This document shows, piece after piece, positions 1-6,269 of a DNA stretch of 6,619 nucleotides. The notes under the pieces were generated by a model. That model did not search any database. It worked only from the letters and a program-made list of their open reading frames with translations, and was not told the DNA's origin. Numbering within the stretch: the first letter of the stretch is position 1; every line of letters starts with the position of its first letter. The stretch lies in assembly GCA_947473535.1 (NCBI GenBank), contig CANJFK010000055.1, positions 1 to 6,619 on the forward strand, in the 5' to 3' direction. The position numbers and the translations under genes were made by a program. This DNA is from Legionellaceae bacterium. Lineage in GTDB: Bacteria > Pseudomonadota > Gammaproteobacteria > Legionellales > Legionellaceae.

Positions 1-155
1 AAAATGGCCAGTGGTGTGTTATCTAATTCTGATTTTTTCTGATCAGTCTTTGTCATTTAGATTCTCGTTCGTAATTTCAGCAAGTTTAGCAGGCCCATCA
101 CTATTTGTGATAGAGCTTGTACCGAATGGCACTAAGTTAAGGAAAAATCCCTATC

Positions 156-238
156 GTAGCCTGGATGCAGGCGCAGCCGTAATCCGAGATATCAATACTC
201 TGAACCCCCCGGATTACACTGCGTTCCATCCAGGCTAC
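156..238. repeat. Head-to-head pair of REP-like palindromic units (BIME-like)
   Basis: The left unit (156-188) begins GTAGCCTGGATG and ends GTAATCCGAG. The right unit (205-238) is its inverted counterpart, starting CCGGATTACA and ending CATCCAGGCTAC. Reverse-complemented, the right unit reads GTAGCCTGGATGGAACGCAG then TGTAATCCGG, which matches the left unit closely apart from a one-base indel and a few substitutions. The spacer is about 16 bp. Each unit is also an imperfect hairpin on its own (CCTGGAT with ATCCGGG, including a G-T pair). Dispersed repeats of the form GTAGCCYGGATG...GTAATCCGGG are common between genes in gammaproteobacteria, and paired inverted units resemble BIMEs. In RNA the pair could form one long hairpin and so attenuate transcription or protect a 3' end. 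Confidence 0.75.
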
Positions 239-331
239 CTGGTGTTATTATTCAAAACGCCTGATGTAAGAGCCATTCGAGTCTGTACTCATAAGATAAT
301 GTTGAAACGCTGGCCTTGTGCCGCAAGCTGC

Positions 332-361
332 TTGAAGAATCGCATGCAATAGATGTAAAAT
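332..361 (+). promoter_or_regulatory. Weak candidate promoter of the barrel/Gly-rich operon
   Basis: TTGAAG (332-337) and TAAAAT (356-361) are separated by 18 bp, a plausible sigma-70 arrangement. A start about 7 nt beyond the -10 would fall on or next to the ATG at 368, giving an essentially leaderless mRNA. That would agree with the absence of a Shine-Dalgarno sequence before this gene. This is a sequence match only, in AT-rich DNA where chance matches are frequent. Confidence 0.3.
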
Positions 362-367
362 GATTTT

Positions 368-1096
368 ATGAAAATTTCAAGCCTTGTGCCCATTCTTTTT
401 TTAACCGCCGCTATCACACCGAGTGCCTCAATGGCATCTACGACTGCTTTTATTAGTCTTGATGCGGTGGCATTGTTTTCCGATCCGGGTCACACGCAGG
501 AAGTGAACCTGTTGAATACGCTTGGTAATACGTACATCTCGAAAAAACAATGGCAGAGCGATGGAAGCGTGATGCTGGGGCTTGGTTTGCGTGCCTATCA
601 ACGCGATAGTCTGAACGTGAATACGAGCCTGCGTTATTTGCCTGGTATAAACATGCCAAGTCATGGCGAAGTCTTGCAATTGAAGTCCCCGCGATTTCGT
701 AATCTCGCGTACACTTATGATATTGCCAGTAATCTCTTGCTCGTCGATAATATAGTGACTTGGACGAAACATCACCTTCAGCCTGGGTTGATTATAGGCG
801 TCGGGCGTGCCGCGAATACCACGAGGAATTACCACGAAAGGTCCTTAAATAATCATGCGGCTCCCGCGCTTGATCATTTTTCAGGCAATACCATGGTTCA
901 ATTTGCGTTTGAAGTGGGAGCGGTGTTGGATTATTCGTTCAATGATGTGATTATTGAATGTGCCTATCGTTATATTGATGCTGGTCGCGGGCAGCTTGGC
1001 TTGTCTCCTCTACAAAATACCTCGGATCATCTGTCCACCGGGTCACTTCGCTATCATGCCATTAGCCTTGGAGTACGTTTTGAACATGCGCTTTAA
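368..1096 (+). CDS. Outer-membrane beta-barrel protein, signal peptide-bearing
   Basis: The protein has 242 residues. Residues 1-23 form a typical Sec signal peptide: MK start, hydrophobic core VPILFLTAA, and a probable cut after SMA at 23. The mature part has alternating amphipathic strands rich in Tyr, Leu and Gly, such as GSVMLGLGLRAYQRD, VNTSLRYLP, VQFAFEVGAVLDYSF, VIIECAYRYIDAG and a closing strand RYHAISLGVRFEHAL. Its size and strand pattern fit a small (about 8-strand) outer-membrane barrel of the OmpA/opacity-like class. The exact family is not recognised. The usual terminal aromatic residue is displaced, with the last strand ending FEHAL. No Shine-Dalgarno sequence precedes the ATG, but the signal peptide fixes the start. 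Its 3' end overlaps the next gene by 11 nt, so the two are probably co-expressed. It could be a pore, an adhesin or an anchor for its neighbour; the sequence does not say which. Confidence 0.7.
   Translation: MKISSLVPILFLTAAITPSASMASTTAFISLDAVALFSDPGHTQEVNLLNTLGNTYISKKQWQSDGSVMLGLGLRAYQRDSLNVNTSLRYLPGINMPSHGEVLQLKSPRFRNLAYTYDIASNLLLVDNIVTWTKHHLQPGLIIGVGRAANTTRNYHERSLNNHAAPALDHFSGNTMVQFAFEVGAVLDYSFNDVIIECAYRYIDAGRGQLGLSPLQNTSDHLSTGSLRYHAISLGVRFEHAL
1070..1073 (+). promoter_or_regulatory. Ribosome binding site GGAG inside the barrel gene
   Basis: GGAG lies 12 nt before the ATG at 1086, within the last strand codons of the barrel gene. Together with the signal peptide that begins at this ATG, it decides the start of the Gly-rich protein. 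The longer open frame beginning at 954 would place about 44 non-signal residues in front and overlap the barrel gene by 143 nt. Confidence 0.55.
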
Positions 1097-3083
1097 GATT
1101 GTCTGCTTCATCCTTGGTTTTCTCCCCACGTTGTTACAAGCAGGTGAGCCACTGTTTAATATTCAATTAGCACTTGGAGAGACTGCTTTCCCAAGCAGTA
1201 TAGGCTGGTATGATCCTCCCATCACCCGTTTTATGACGATCACCAATCTAACGGGATCGACGATGCCCGTAACCTACACCTTGCCAAATCAATATCGCGT
1301 GGACACGGCGCGTTCAACGTGTGGTAGTACCCTCAATCAGGGTGCGAAATGCCAACTGGCCGTGGTGTTTAATCCGAACAAGCAAGGTCATTTTGCAGGA
1401 AAACTTCAAGTGTGCGGCCAGAACGGGCTTTGGTGTTCGGTCGATCCTGCTGGATTTGACATGACCGTCACAAATAATGACATCATATCCACGCAGTGCA
1501 ATTCAATAAAATCGCGCCCATTTGCGGCTTTAGATTGTGCAGGCTCCTACGTGTATGCACAAAATTTTTACTCGTTTCTTGCGCGGGTATTACACGTCAC
1601 AGAGCCTGGTGTTAATCAGCATTTTCATTATTTTCAACATACACCAAGCGCCAATGAAACAATTACGCCGTGTTTGCAAGCACACCAAAACGGTGTAAAT
1701 TTAGATCCTGCTATTCAGGGCGGCGGGGGGCCTTTATGCGCGCTCATGGGGTATTCCACGAGTAACAGTGCCCCCGATCCAGCAATAAGTAAGCTGTTTC
1801 CCCCTTATTTGACGCTATTGTTGGGCACGGCTTACCCCATTCAGCCCAACACGCTGGTCTTGGCCAAGTTGCCCGAGTTGCTTCATACGTTTAGTCAGCC
1901 AGTGATGGATTCTTCAGTACAACAGCTAGGTTACAATGGTTATGTTGACTTTTTAAACAGCTACTACTTGCAACAAAGTTCAACACCTTATGCTAACTGC
2001 GGAACGTCTGCCGTGTGTCCCAGCCTTTATTATTTGCCCTATGCGAGTGACGAGGCGATGCTTCAAACGTGGCCTCCCAGCGGTATACGTTATTGGGGTA
2101 TGAGTGGCGGTGGTGGTAGCGGTGCTGGGTACCAAATTGAAGCGTTTAAGCCTGGTAGTGCGACGCATTACACGCTTTTTTCAGGCGGTGGTGGTGGCGG
2201 CGGTGGAAATACCACGCCCGAGGGCCTCAGTACGCCACCCATCAGTTTAATTAATACGGGTTCTGGTGGGGGTGGTGGAAGTCAGTTTGCTAATTGTTTT
2301 GTCACCGGCGCAGGCAATCTGAATGGACTTGGTTTGGGTGCTGGCACGGGCTCTGGCCTCAGTGCCATAGAAGGTCAAGACATTGTGTATCAGGCACCGC
2401 CTGCCACGGATTATTCTTTTTATCCTCCGAACACGCATCCTTTATGGAATCACGATACCACGCTCACGGCTTATGGTGATAATTTAATCTATCTATTCAA
2501 TACGTTGATTCCTCGGCTCTATAATGACGGGTATACGATCGCAATGACAGGTGGCGGGGGTGGCGGATCAGGTTTGGAGTTTTTAAATTCAATCGGCGTT
2601 GAGTATCAACCACAGCCTGTTTCTATTGGGTACGGGTTTAATTTTTGTTATGTTTTTAATAAAGCGCACCAATATACGTCGACGGATTGTATCTCCTCGC
2701 CCAATGCTGGCTCGGCAAGCGCTACTCTTCTGGAGAGCCTGATTTACAAAAATATAGGTGCTTTTTTTAACCAAGGGATGGGCCTTGCGATTGAAACATG
2801 CCCTGGCGGGTATTCGAACTATAAGTGCACGTGTTCTTTTCAACACGCCTACGTGATTTGTGAACTTACGAATCTGCTCGTTGCTAACGGTTTCACAAGT
2901 ACGGATATCCCCACGTGGCTTATTAACCCTCATTGCAATGACACCTCAGTTATGCTGGCCTCTCACGCTACATTGATGGATCAATTACCCCAACACATCA
3001 CACCCACTAATTGCGCAATAGCTATTCAGAATTTTTATCAAGTGAAAACAAGCAATGCTTGCGTGCCACCATGGCCTCATTAA
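1086..3083 (+). CDS. Large secreted glycine- and cysteine-rich protein with N-terminal Ig-like domain
   Basis: The protein has 665 residues. Residues 1-19 form a signal peptide (basic start, core IVCFILGFL, probable cut after LQA). Residues about 24-120 resemble an ASH/choice-of-anchor-D type Ig-like domain: FMTITNLTGSTMPVTYTL, then CGSTLNQGAKCQLAVVFNP and GKLQVCGQNGLWCSV. The rest matches no family I know. It contains poly-Gly tracts at 212-215, 341-344, 367-374, 394-398 and 489-494, and a GLGLGAGTGSG stretch at 414-424. These alternate with Tyr/Phe/Thr-rich beta-like segments. There are 20 cysteines outside the signal peptide, including a KCTCSF pair near 580, which suggests a disulfide-bonded exported protein. 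The alternation of Gly tracts with strands recalls the glycine-rich domain of ALK/LTK receptors (Gly_rich, PF12810), but this is inference. There is no membrane anchor or sortase motif. The gene overlaps the barrel gene upstream by 11 nt and shares one base with the flavoprotein start downstream. It is likely a surface or released protein. Confidence 0.75.
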   Translation: MRFKIVCFILGFLPTLLQAGEPLFNIQLALGETAFPSSIGWYDPPITRFMTITNLTGSTMPVTYTLPNQYRVDTARSTCGSTLNQGAKCQLAVVFNPNKQGHFAGKLQVCGQNGLWCSVDPAGFDMTVTNNDIISTQCNSIKSRPFAALDCAGSYVYAQNFYSFLARVLHVTEPGVNQHFHYFQHTPSANETITPCLQAHQNGVNLDPAIQGGGGPLCALMGYSTSNSAPDPAISKLFPPYLTLLLGTAYPIQPNTLVLAKLPELLHTFSQPVMDSSVQQLGYNGYVDFLNSYYLQQSSTPYANCGTSAVCPSLYYLPYASDEAMLQTWPPSGIRYWGMSGGGGSGAGYQIEAFKPGSATHYTLFSGGGGGGGGNTTPEGLSTPPISLINTGSGGGGGSQFANCFVTGAGNLNGLGLGAGTGSGLSAIEGQDIVYQAPPATDYSFYPPNTHPLWNHDTTLTAYGDNLIYLFNTLIPRLYNDGYTIAMTGGGGGGSGLEFLNSIGVEYQPQPVSIGYGFNFCYVFNKAHQYTSTDCISSPNAGSASATLLESLIYKNIGAFFNQGMGLAIETCPGGYSNYKCTCSFQHAYVICELTNLLVANGFTSTDIPTWLINPHCNDTSVMLASHATLMDQLPQHITPTNCAIAIQNFYQVKTSNACVPPWPH

Positions 3084-4270
3084 TGGATAAAATAATTCAT
3101 GTTGATGTGATTATTATTGGTGCAGGTGCTGCCGGTTTAATGTGTGGCATTGAGGCTGGCGCCAGGGGAAGGAAGGTGCTGATCCTTGATAAAAGTAATA
3201 AAGCAGGTAAAAAAATTCTTATGTCGGGTGGCGGACGTTGTAATTTTACGAATCTACACACGAGCCCAGAACATTTTTTATCGCATAATCAACATTTCTG
3301 TAAATCCGCGTTAAGTCGCTATACACAATGGGATTTCATTGCGATGGTTGAGCGCCATAAAATTGCTTATTTTGAAAAAACACTAGGCCAATTGTTTTGT
3401 GAAGATAAGTCAGCACTCATTGTGAATATGTTATTAACGGAGTGCACAAGAAAGCAGGTTGATGTGCAGTTAAATCAGACGATTGACGCCGTAAAGAAAA
3501 TAGATAATTATTTTATTGTTAAATGTAACCATGTCGTGTACCAATGCCAGTCATTAGTCGTGGCGAGTGGTGGTTTGTCTATCCCAACGTTGGGCTCCAG
3601 CCCTTATGGCTATCAATTAGCAACACAATTTGGTTTGGCCGTTTACCCTACGCGAGCGGGGCTCGTGCCGTTTACTTTGCATACTCAAGATAAGCAACGT
3701 TATGAAAGTTTAACCGGTATTTCAGTTGATAGTTTAGTTAGTTGCAATGGCCAGTCTTTTAGAGAAAATATGTTGTTTACGCATCGCGGCTTAAGTGGTC
3801 CCGCTATCTTACAAATATCATCTTATTGGAATCCGGGTGATGACGTGGCTATTTCTTTCTTACCTGACATTGATTTATATAGTGAGCTTTTAAAAGCGCG
3901 CAGTGAATTTAGTGATAGCTTCTTAAAAACGATACTCGCAAAATGGTTAGCAAAGCGTTTATTAAGTGTTTTTATTGAGCCCGATCTACTGGATACACCG
4001 CTTAAACAGCTAACAAACAAACAATTATTGACTATAACTCACGCACTACAAGCTTGGTTTATTAAGCCTAATGCAACGGAGGGTTATAGAACAGCAGAGG
4101 TCACCTTGGGCGGTGTTGATTGCAATGAAATATCGTCTCAACGATTTGAGGCTAAAAAGGTGCCAGGGATGTTTTTCATTGGAGAAGTGTTAGATGTGTC
4201 TGGTTGGCTGGGTGGTTATAATTTCCAGTGGGCTTGGTCTTCAGGATGGGCTGCGGGACAGGTCGTATAG
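3083..4270 (+). CDS. HI0933/YhiN-family FAD-dependent oxidoreductase
   Basis: The protein has 395 residues, normal for this family of predicted cytoplasmic flavoproteins (YhiN/BaiN-like). The physiological substrate of most members is unknown, and a specific reaction should not be assumed here. The Rossmann FAD-binding motif is IIGAGAAG at about 11-18, with acidic D36 ending the second strand. The family block GKKILMSGGGRCNFTN follows at 42-57. The mid-protein signature FTHRGLSGPAILQIS and the C-terminal block FIGEVLDVSGWLGGYNFQWA (365-384) are intact, so the gene looks complete and functional. I chose the ATG in the TAATG junction at 3083. Homology begins at once after it (DVIIIGAG), and the overlap implies translational coupling, as no Shine-Dalgarno sequence is seen. 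An in-frame ATG at 3071 would add four residues and cannot be excluded. Its position behind a secreted protein gene is probably incidental operon packing. The AT content is higher than in the two genes upstream. Confidence 0.93.
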   Translation: MDKIIHVDVIIIGAGAAGLMCGIEAGARGRKVLILDKSNKAGKKILMSGGGRCNFTNLHTSPEHFLSHNQHFCKSALSRYTQWDFIAMVERHKIAYFEKTLGQLFCEDKSALIVNMLLTECTRKQVDVQLNQTIDAVKKIDNYFIVKCNHVVYQCQSLVVASGGLSIPTLGSSPYGYQLATQFGLAVYPTRAGLVPFTLHTQDKQRYESLTGISVDSLVSCNGQSFRENMLFTHRGLSGPAILQISSYWNPGDDVAISFLPDIDLYSELLKARSEFSDSFLKTILAKWLAKRLLSVFIEPDLLDTPLKQLTNKQLLTITHALQAWFIKPNATEGYRTAEVTLGGVDCNEISSQRFEAKKVPGMFFIGEVLDVSGWLGGYNFQWAWSSGWAAGQVV

Positions 4271-4278
4271 CGTGGTGG

Positions 4279-4322
4279 TTCTAGGGGTTGTCAGATCCTA
4301 AAAGGCATGCCTATTGTTTTTT
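4279..4322. terminator. Weak bidirectional terminator candidate between convergent genes
   Basis: The 56-bp gap between two convergent stop codons contains the palindrome AGGCATGCCT (4303-4312). It is followed on the plus strand by TTTTTT (4317-4322) and preceded by AAAA, which gives a short T-run in the minus direction. A second small stem (TTCTAGG near 4279 with CCTAAAA near 4297) may stack before it. The stems are short and the loops poor, so rho-independent termination is plausible but not convincing. Confidence 0.3.
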
Positions 4323-4326
4323 GTTA

Positions 4327-4878
4327 TTAGAGCATCGGTGTTTGTTCTTGTTCTTGATCATCTTCCTGCTCTTCCTGCTCTTCCTGCTCTTGAACTGTTG
4401 TTGCGCCCCAAATACACTTCGCAATTGCATAGATTGCTAGACCTGCAAGGCCAATGGTTATGGTGCCGGCCACAACACAAAGTGAAATTGGATTCGACAT
4501 GATGCCAAAAATGGCTGCGCCAATGAGCACAGCAGCAACTACAGTGACGATTTTCAGTACTAGAAGTGCGCAAAAATGAGCGTTTGGCCTGTCAATGACT
4601 AACGTGCGTTGTTCATTCCCATCGGCGTCGATTATTATCTCTTCTCGTTTGAACGAGCGATCGATTAGGTGATAGAGTATCCAGTGAGGAATTAAAAGAA
4701 TGGCGCCACCTGTTGCGCATACTGACGCGACCAAAGTAAGCGACCCTGCGACGGCTACAAATGCCCCACAGTGCATGGTTGTTAAAACAACGCCGCCCAA
4801 AACGCCTTGAAGTGTAAAAATACCAACGTTCTTTATTGGCTCAGGTTGGTTCATTACTTCTTTTATCGTTGTATTCAT
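4327..4878 (-). CDS. Four-helix membrane protein with Glu/Gln-rich C-terminal tail, possible effector
   Basis: The protein has 183 residues and matches no family I recognise. It has two hydrophobic hairpins: helices at about 18-42 and 44-69, then about 103-127 and 131-157, rich in Gly, Ala, Val and Ile. A charged middle segment (about 73-99, with DRSFKREE and DADGNEQR) separates them. The tail (162-183) is almost wholly Glu/Gln/Asp and ends TPML. The bilobed hairpin layout resembles host-membrane-inserted effectors of intracellular bacteria. The acidic tail resembles the E-block reported in Legionella Dot/Icm signals, with hydrophobic residues at the very end. This is inference; an ordinary inner-membrane protein is equally possible. 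The gene lies 66 bp downstream of lpxB on the same strand, and no clear Shine-Dalgarno sequence precedes its ATG. A TACTATAGT element around 4914-4922 could serve as a -10 region, so it may be transcribed separately or by read-through from lpxB. Confidence 0.72.
   Translation of the reverse strand: MNTTIKEVMNQPEPIKNVGIFTLQGVLGGVVLTTMHCGAFVAVAGSLTLVASVCATGGAILLIPHWILYHLIDRSFKREEIIIDADGNEQRTLVIDRPNAHFCALLVLKIVTVVAAVLIGAAIFGIMSNPISLCVVAGTITIGLAGLAIYAIAKCIWGATTVQEQEEQEEQEDDQEQEQTPML
4362..4391. repeat. 9-bp tandem repeat in the acidic tail of the membrane protein
   Basis: CTTCCTGCT occurs three times in perfect tandem (4362-4388) with a partial fourth copy (CTT). Read on the minus strand, it encodes the repeating EQE/EEQ residues of the C-terminal tail. 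A 6-bp repeat (TGTTCT twice, near 4340-4352) lies close by and encodes QEQEQ. The unit lengths are multiples of three, so slippage would change tail length without shifting the frame. Confidence 0.85.
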
Positions 4879-4944
4879 AGGATCTGCGCGTCATTTTTTG
4901 AGGTATCACTGAAACTATAGTACATTTTATTAAACGTGGGTTTC

Positions 4945-6141
4945 TCAATAACCTCGGGATGGCGTACAGTCCCTAAGTTCTTGCTCAATCAACGCAGTGA
5001 TACTGCAATCGGCTTCTTGAGCGGAGAGCGATAATGTAAGGCGTTGTAATCGTGCGACCATACGTTCTGACACATGACGATCATTTAATAAATCACACAT
5101 AACGCGTGTTAATTCCAGTGGATTACAATCATATTGTAATAACTCGGGAACAATCATTTCATTTTGTAATAAATTACATAAGCCTAAGTAATTCACTTTA
5201 ATCAATGCAGATGCGGCTATATAGGTTAAGAGTGACGCTTTGTAAATAATACACATCGGTTTTTGAAGCAAAGCGCACTCGAGAGAGGCAGTGCCTGAGG
5301 CGACAACCACACAATCACTGCAGGCAACCGTTTTAACAGCGTTGCCGTTGGTGAGTGTGTAGGGAATGTCTATCTTGTTAAAATAGGATTTTACCAGTGC
5401 TGGATCAACTGTTCCCGCGATAGGCACAACAAAATGTAAATCATCGAATTGTTTTGATAATCTGATGGCACTTTCGCACAACACAGGCATGTGGCGCTCA
5501 ATCTCGTGCGTTCTACTCCCTGGCAGCATTGCAACGATCCGCTTATTTAGAGGTAGCCCCAGTTCATTACGGGTTGCGCTCATATCCACGGATTCGCAGA
5601 CGGTTTCCACTAAAGGATGACCAACAAAGGTAACTGGAACCCCTGCGTTTTCATAGAGTTTTTTTTCAAAAGGCAGTATGACGGCCATTCTATCAACACA
5701 GTCGCGAATCGTTTTGATGCGTCCCGCTTTCCAAGCCCAAATTTGCGGGCTGATGTAGTAAAGAACACGAATGCCTTGTTGTTTGGCAAATTTAGCCAGG
5801 CGTAAATTAAACCCAGGGTAATCAACAAGAATTAGTAAGTCGGGCTTGTTCGCTAATAAATGTGCTTTTATATCATGAAATGCACGACGGATAACACGCA
5901 GATGCCGTATGACTTCTGAGATACCTGTGACGCCAAAACGAGCAAGGTCACTGACGAGCTGCACACCGGCCGCTTGCATATGTTTTCCGCCAATCCCACT
6001 GATGTGTAATAAGTGATTGCTGGCCAGTAATTCTCGAACAAAGGAAGCGGCATGCATATCGCCTGATTCTTCTCCAGCAATAATAACGAGTCGTTTCGGT
6101 TGCTGCTTATCAGGACAATACGTTGAGGGGATGTTTTGCAT
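4945..6141 (-). CDS. lpxB: Lipid-A-disaccharide synthase LpxB
   Basis: A glycosyltransferase of family GT19 that condenses UDP-2,3-diacylglucosamine with lipid X to form lipid A disaccharide 1-phosphate at the inner face of the inner membrane. It has 398 residues against about 382 in E. coli; the surplus is mostly an N-terminal extension before the first strand. Visible signatures are AGEESGD (22-28), LVDYPGFN with D107 (matching the essential D98 of enterobacterial/Haemophilus LpxB), YYISPQIWAWKAGRI (128-142), LPFEK, VGHPL, LPGSR with R210 (matching R201), ASGTASLE (281-288) and YLGLCNLLQNEMIVPELLQ (318-336). All are intact, so it should be active. The ATG is the first possible in this open frame; codons upstream stay open but offer no ATG, GTG or TTG, and no Shine-Dalgarno sequence is visible. 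The gene is not flanked by lpxA, fabZ or rnhB, its frequent partners. Confidence 0.97.
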   Translation of the reverse strand: MQNIPSTYCPDKQQPKRLVIIAGEESGDMHAASFVRELLASNHLLHISGIGGKHMQAAGVQLVSDLARFGVTGISEVIRHLRVIRRAFHDIKAHLLANKPDLLILVDYPGFNLRLAKFAKQQGIRVLYYISPQIWAWKAGRIKTIRDCVDRMAVILPFEKKLYENAGVPVTFVGHPLVETVCESVDMSATRNELGLPLNKRIVAMLPGSRTHEIERHMPVLCESAIRLSKQFDDLHFVVPIAGTVDPALVKSYFNKIDIPYTLTNGNAVKTVACSDCVVVASGTASLECALLQKPMCIIYKASLLTYIAASALIKVNYLGLCNLLQNEMIVPELLQYDCNPLELTRVMCDLLNDRHVSERMVARLQRLTLSLSAQEADCSITALIEQELRDCTPSRGY

Positions 6142-6168
6142 AGTGCAGCAGTGTAATAATTTGTGTGC

Positions 6169-6197
6169 ATTATTGCATTGTCTATGCAGTATATCAA
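6169..6197 (-). promoter_or_regulatory. lpxB: Promoter of lpxB with extended -10
   Basis: Read on the minus strand, TTGATA (6197-6192) is followed after exactly 17 bp by AATAAT (6174-6169). A TG lies one base before the -10, giving the extended motif TGCAATAAT. Transcription would start near 6162 and leave a leader of about 20 nt before the ATG at 6141. The close match and correct spacing make this the best promoter in the window. Confidence 0.6.
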
Positions 6198-6230
6198 TTT
6201 TTTGAAAAAGTGTACCTGCAAAGCATGGTC

Positions 6231-6260
6231 TATAATATGAGTGTATTTAAATCAATCAGG
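6231..6260 (+). promoter_or_regulatory. Candidate -10 and ribosome binding site of the divergent small gene
   Basis: A perfect TATAAT lies at 6231-6236, with a poorly placed TTGAAA (6202-6207, 23-bp spacer) as the only -35 candidate. Transcription from it would begin near 6243. CAGG at 6257-6260 lies 9 nt before the ATG at 6270, a suitable Shine-Dalgarno position. Together these favour 6270 as the start over the upstream ATGs at 6165, 6225 and 6237. The element sits back to back with the lpxB promoter, so a regulator bound between them could affect both. Confidence 0.4.
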
Positions 6261-6269
6261 TTGATTGTT

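Larger units (their letters stand above)
1..367. other. Left-edge region without a convincing gene
   Basis: I see no convincing coding region here. The only long open frame on the plus strand (11-352) starts without a ribosome binding site and runs straight through both REP-like units, so its protein is largely translated repeat. On the minus strand, a short frame ending at a TGA near position 40 would encode a hydrophilic tail of about 30 residues. It has a TAG just upstream of its GTG and could be the eroded end of a gene or chance. A small stem (ATCAC, loop TATTT, GTGAT) lies around 100-114. The stretch otherwise holds the inverted repeat at 156-238 and upstream DNA for the barrel gene. 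Confidence 0.55.

Noticed and set aside
5..130. Minus-strand 30-residue hydrophilic frame (ending NENLNDKD) as the tail of a lost gene
   Set aside because: It is too short, with a stop codon directly upstream and no recognised homology. It was kept only as a remark in the left-edge entry.
11..352. 113-codon open frame at the left edge
   Set aside because: It has no ribosome binding site, and its middle is translated REP-like repeat (SLDAGAA...YTAFHPGY). It has no recognisable protein features.
360..371. Three-codon minicistron (ATG ATT TTA TGA) overlapping the barrel start
   Set aside because: It has no ribosome binding site and is too short to distinguish from chance in AT-rich DNA.
428..835. 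135-codon minus-strand frame inside the barrel gene
   Set aside because: It is antisense to a well-supported gene, with Arg/His/Gln-rich composition typical of a shadow frame.
954..1085. 44-residue N-terminal extension of the Gly-rich protein
   Set aside because: It would overlap the barrel gene by 143 nt and bury the signal peptide; the ATG at 1086 starts a proper signal peptide and has GGAG upstream.
3065..3074. GCCACCATGG, an exact eukaryotic Kozak consensus
   Set aside because: The surrounding genes are clearly bacterial. The match falls in coding sequence for VPPWPH and is most likely chance.
3011..3082. 24-residue N-terminal extension of the flavoprotein
   Set aside because: Family similarity starts right after the ATG at 3083. 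The extension is the end of the upstream gene read in another frame.
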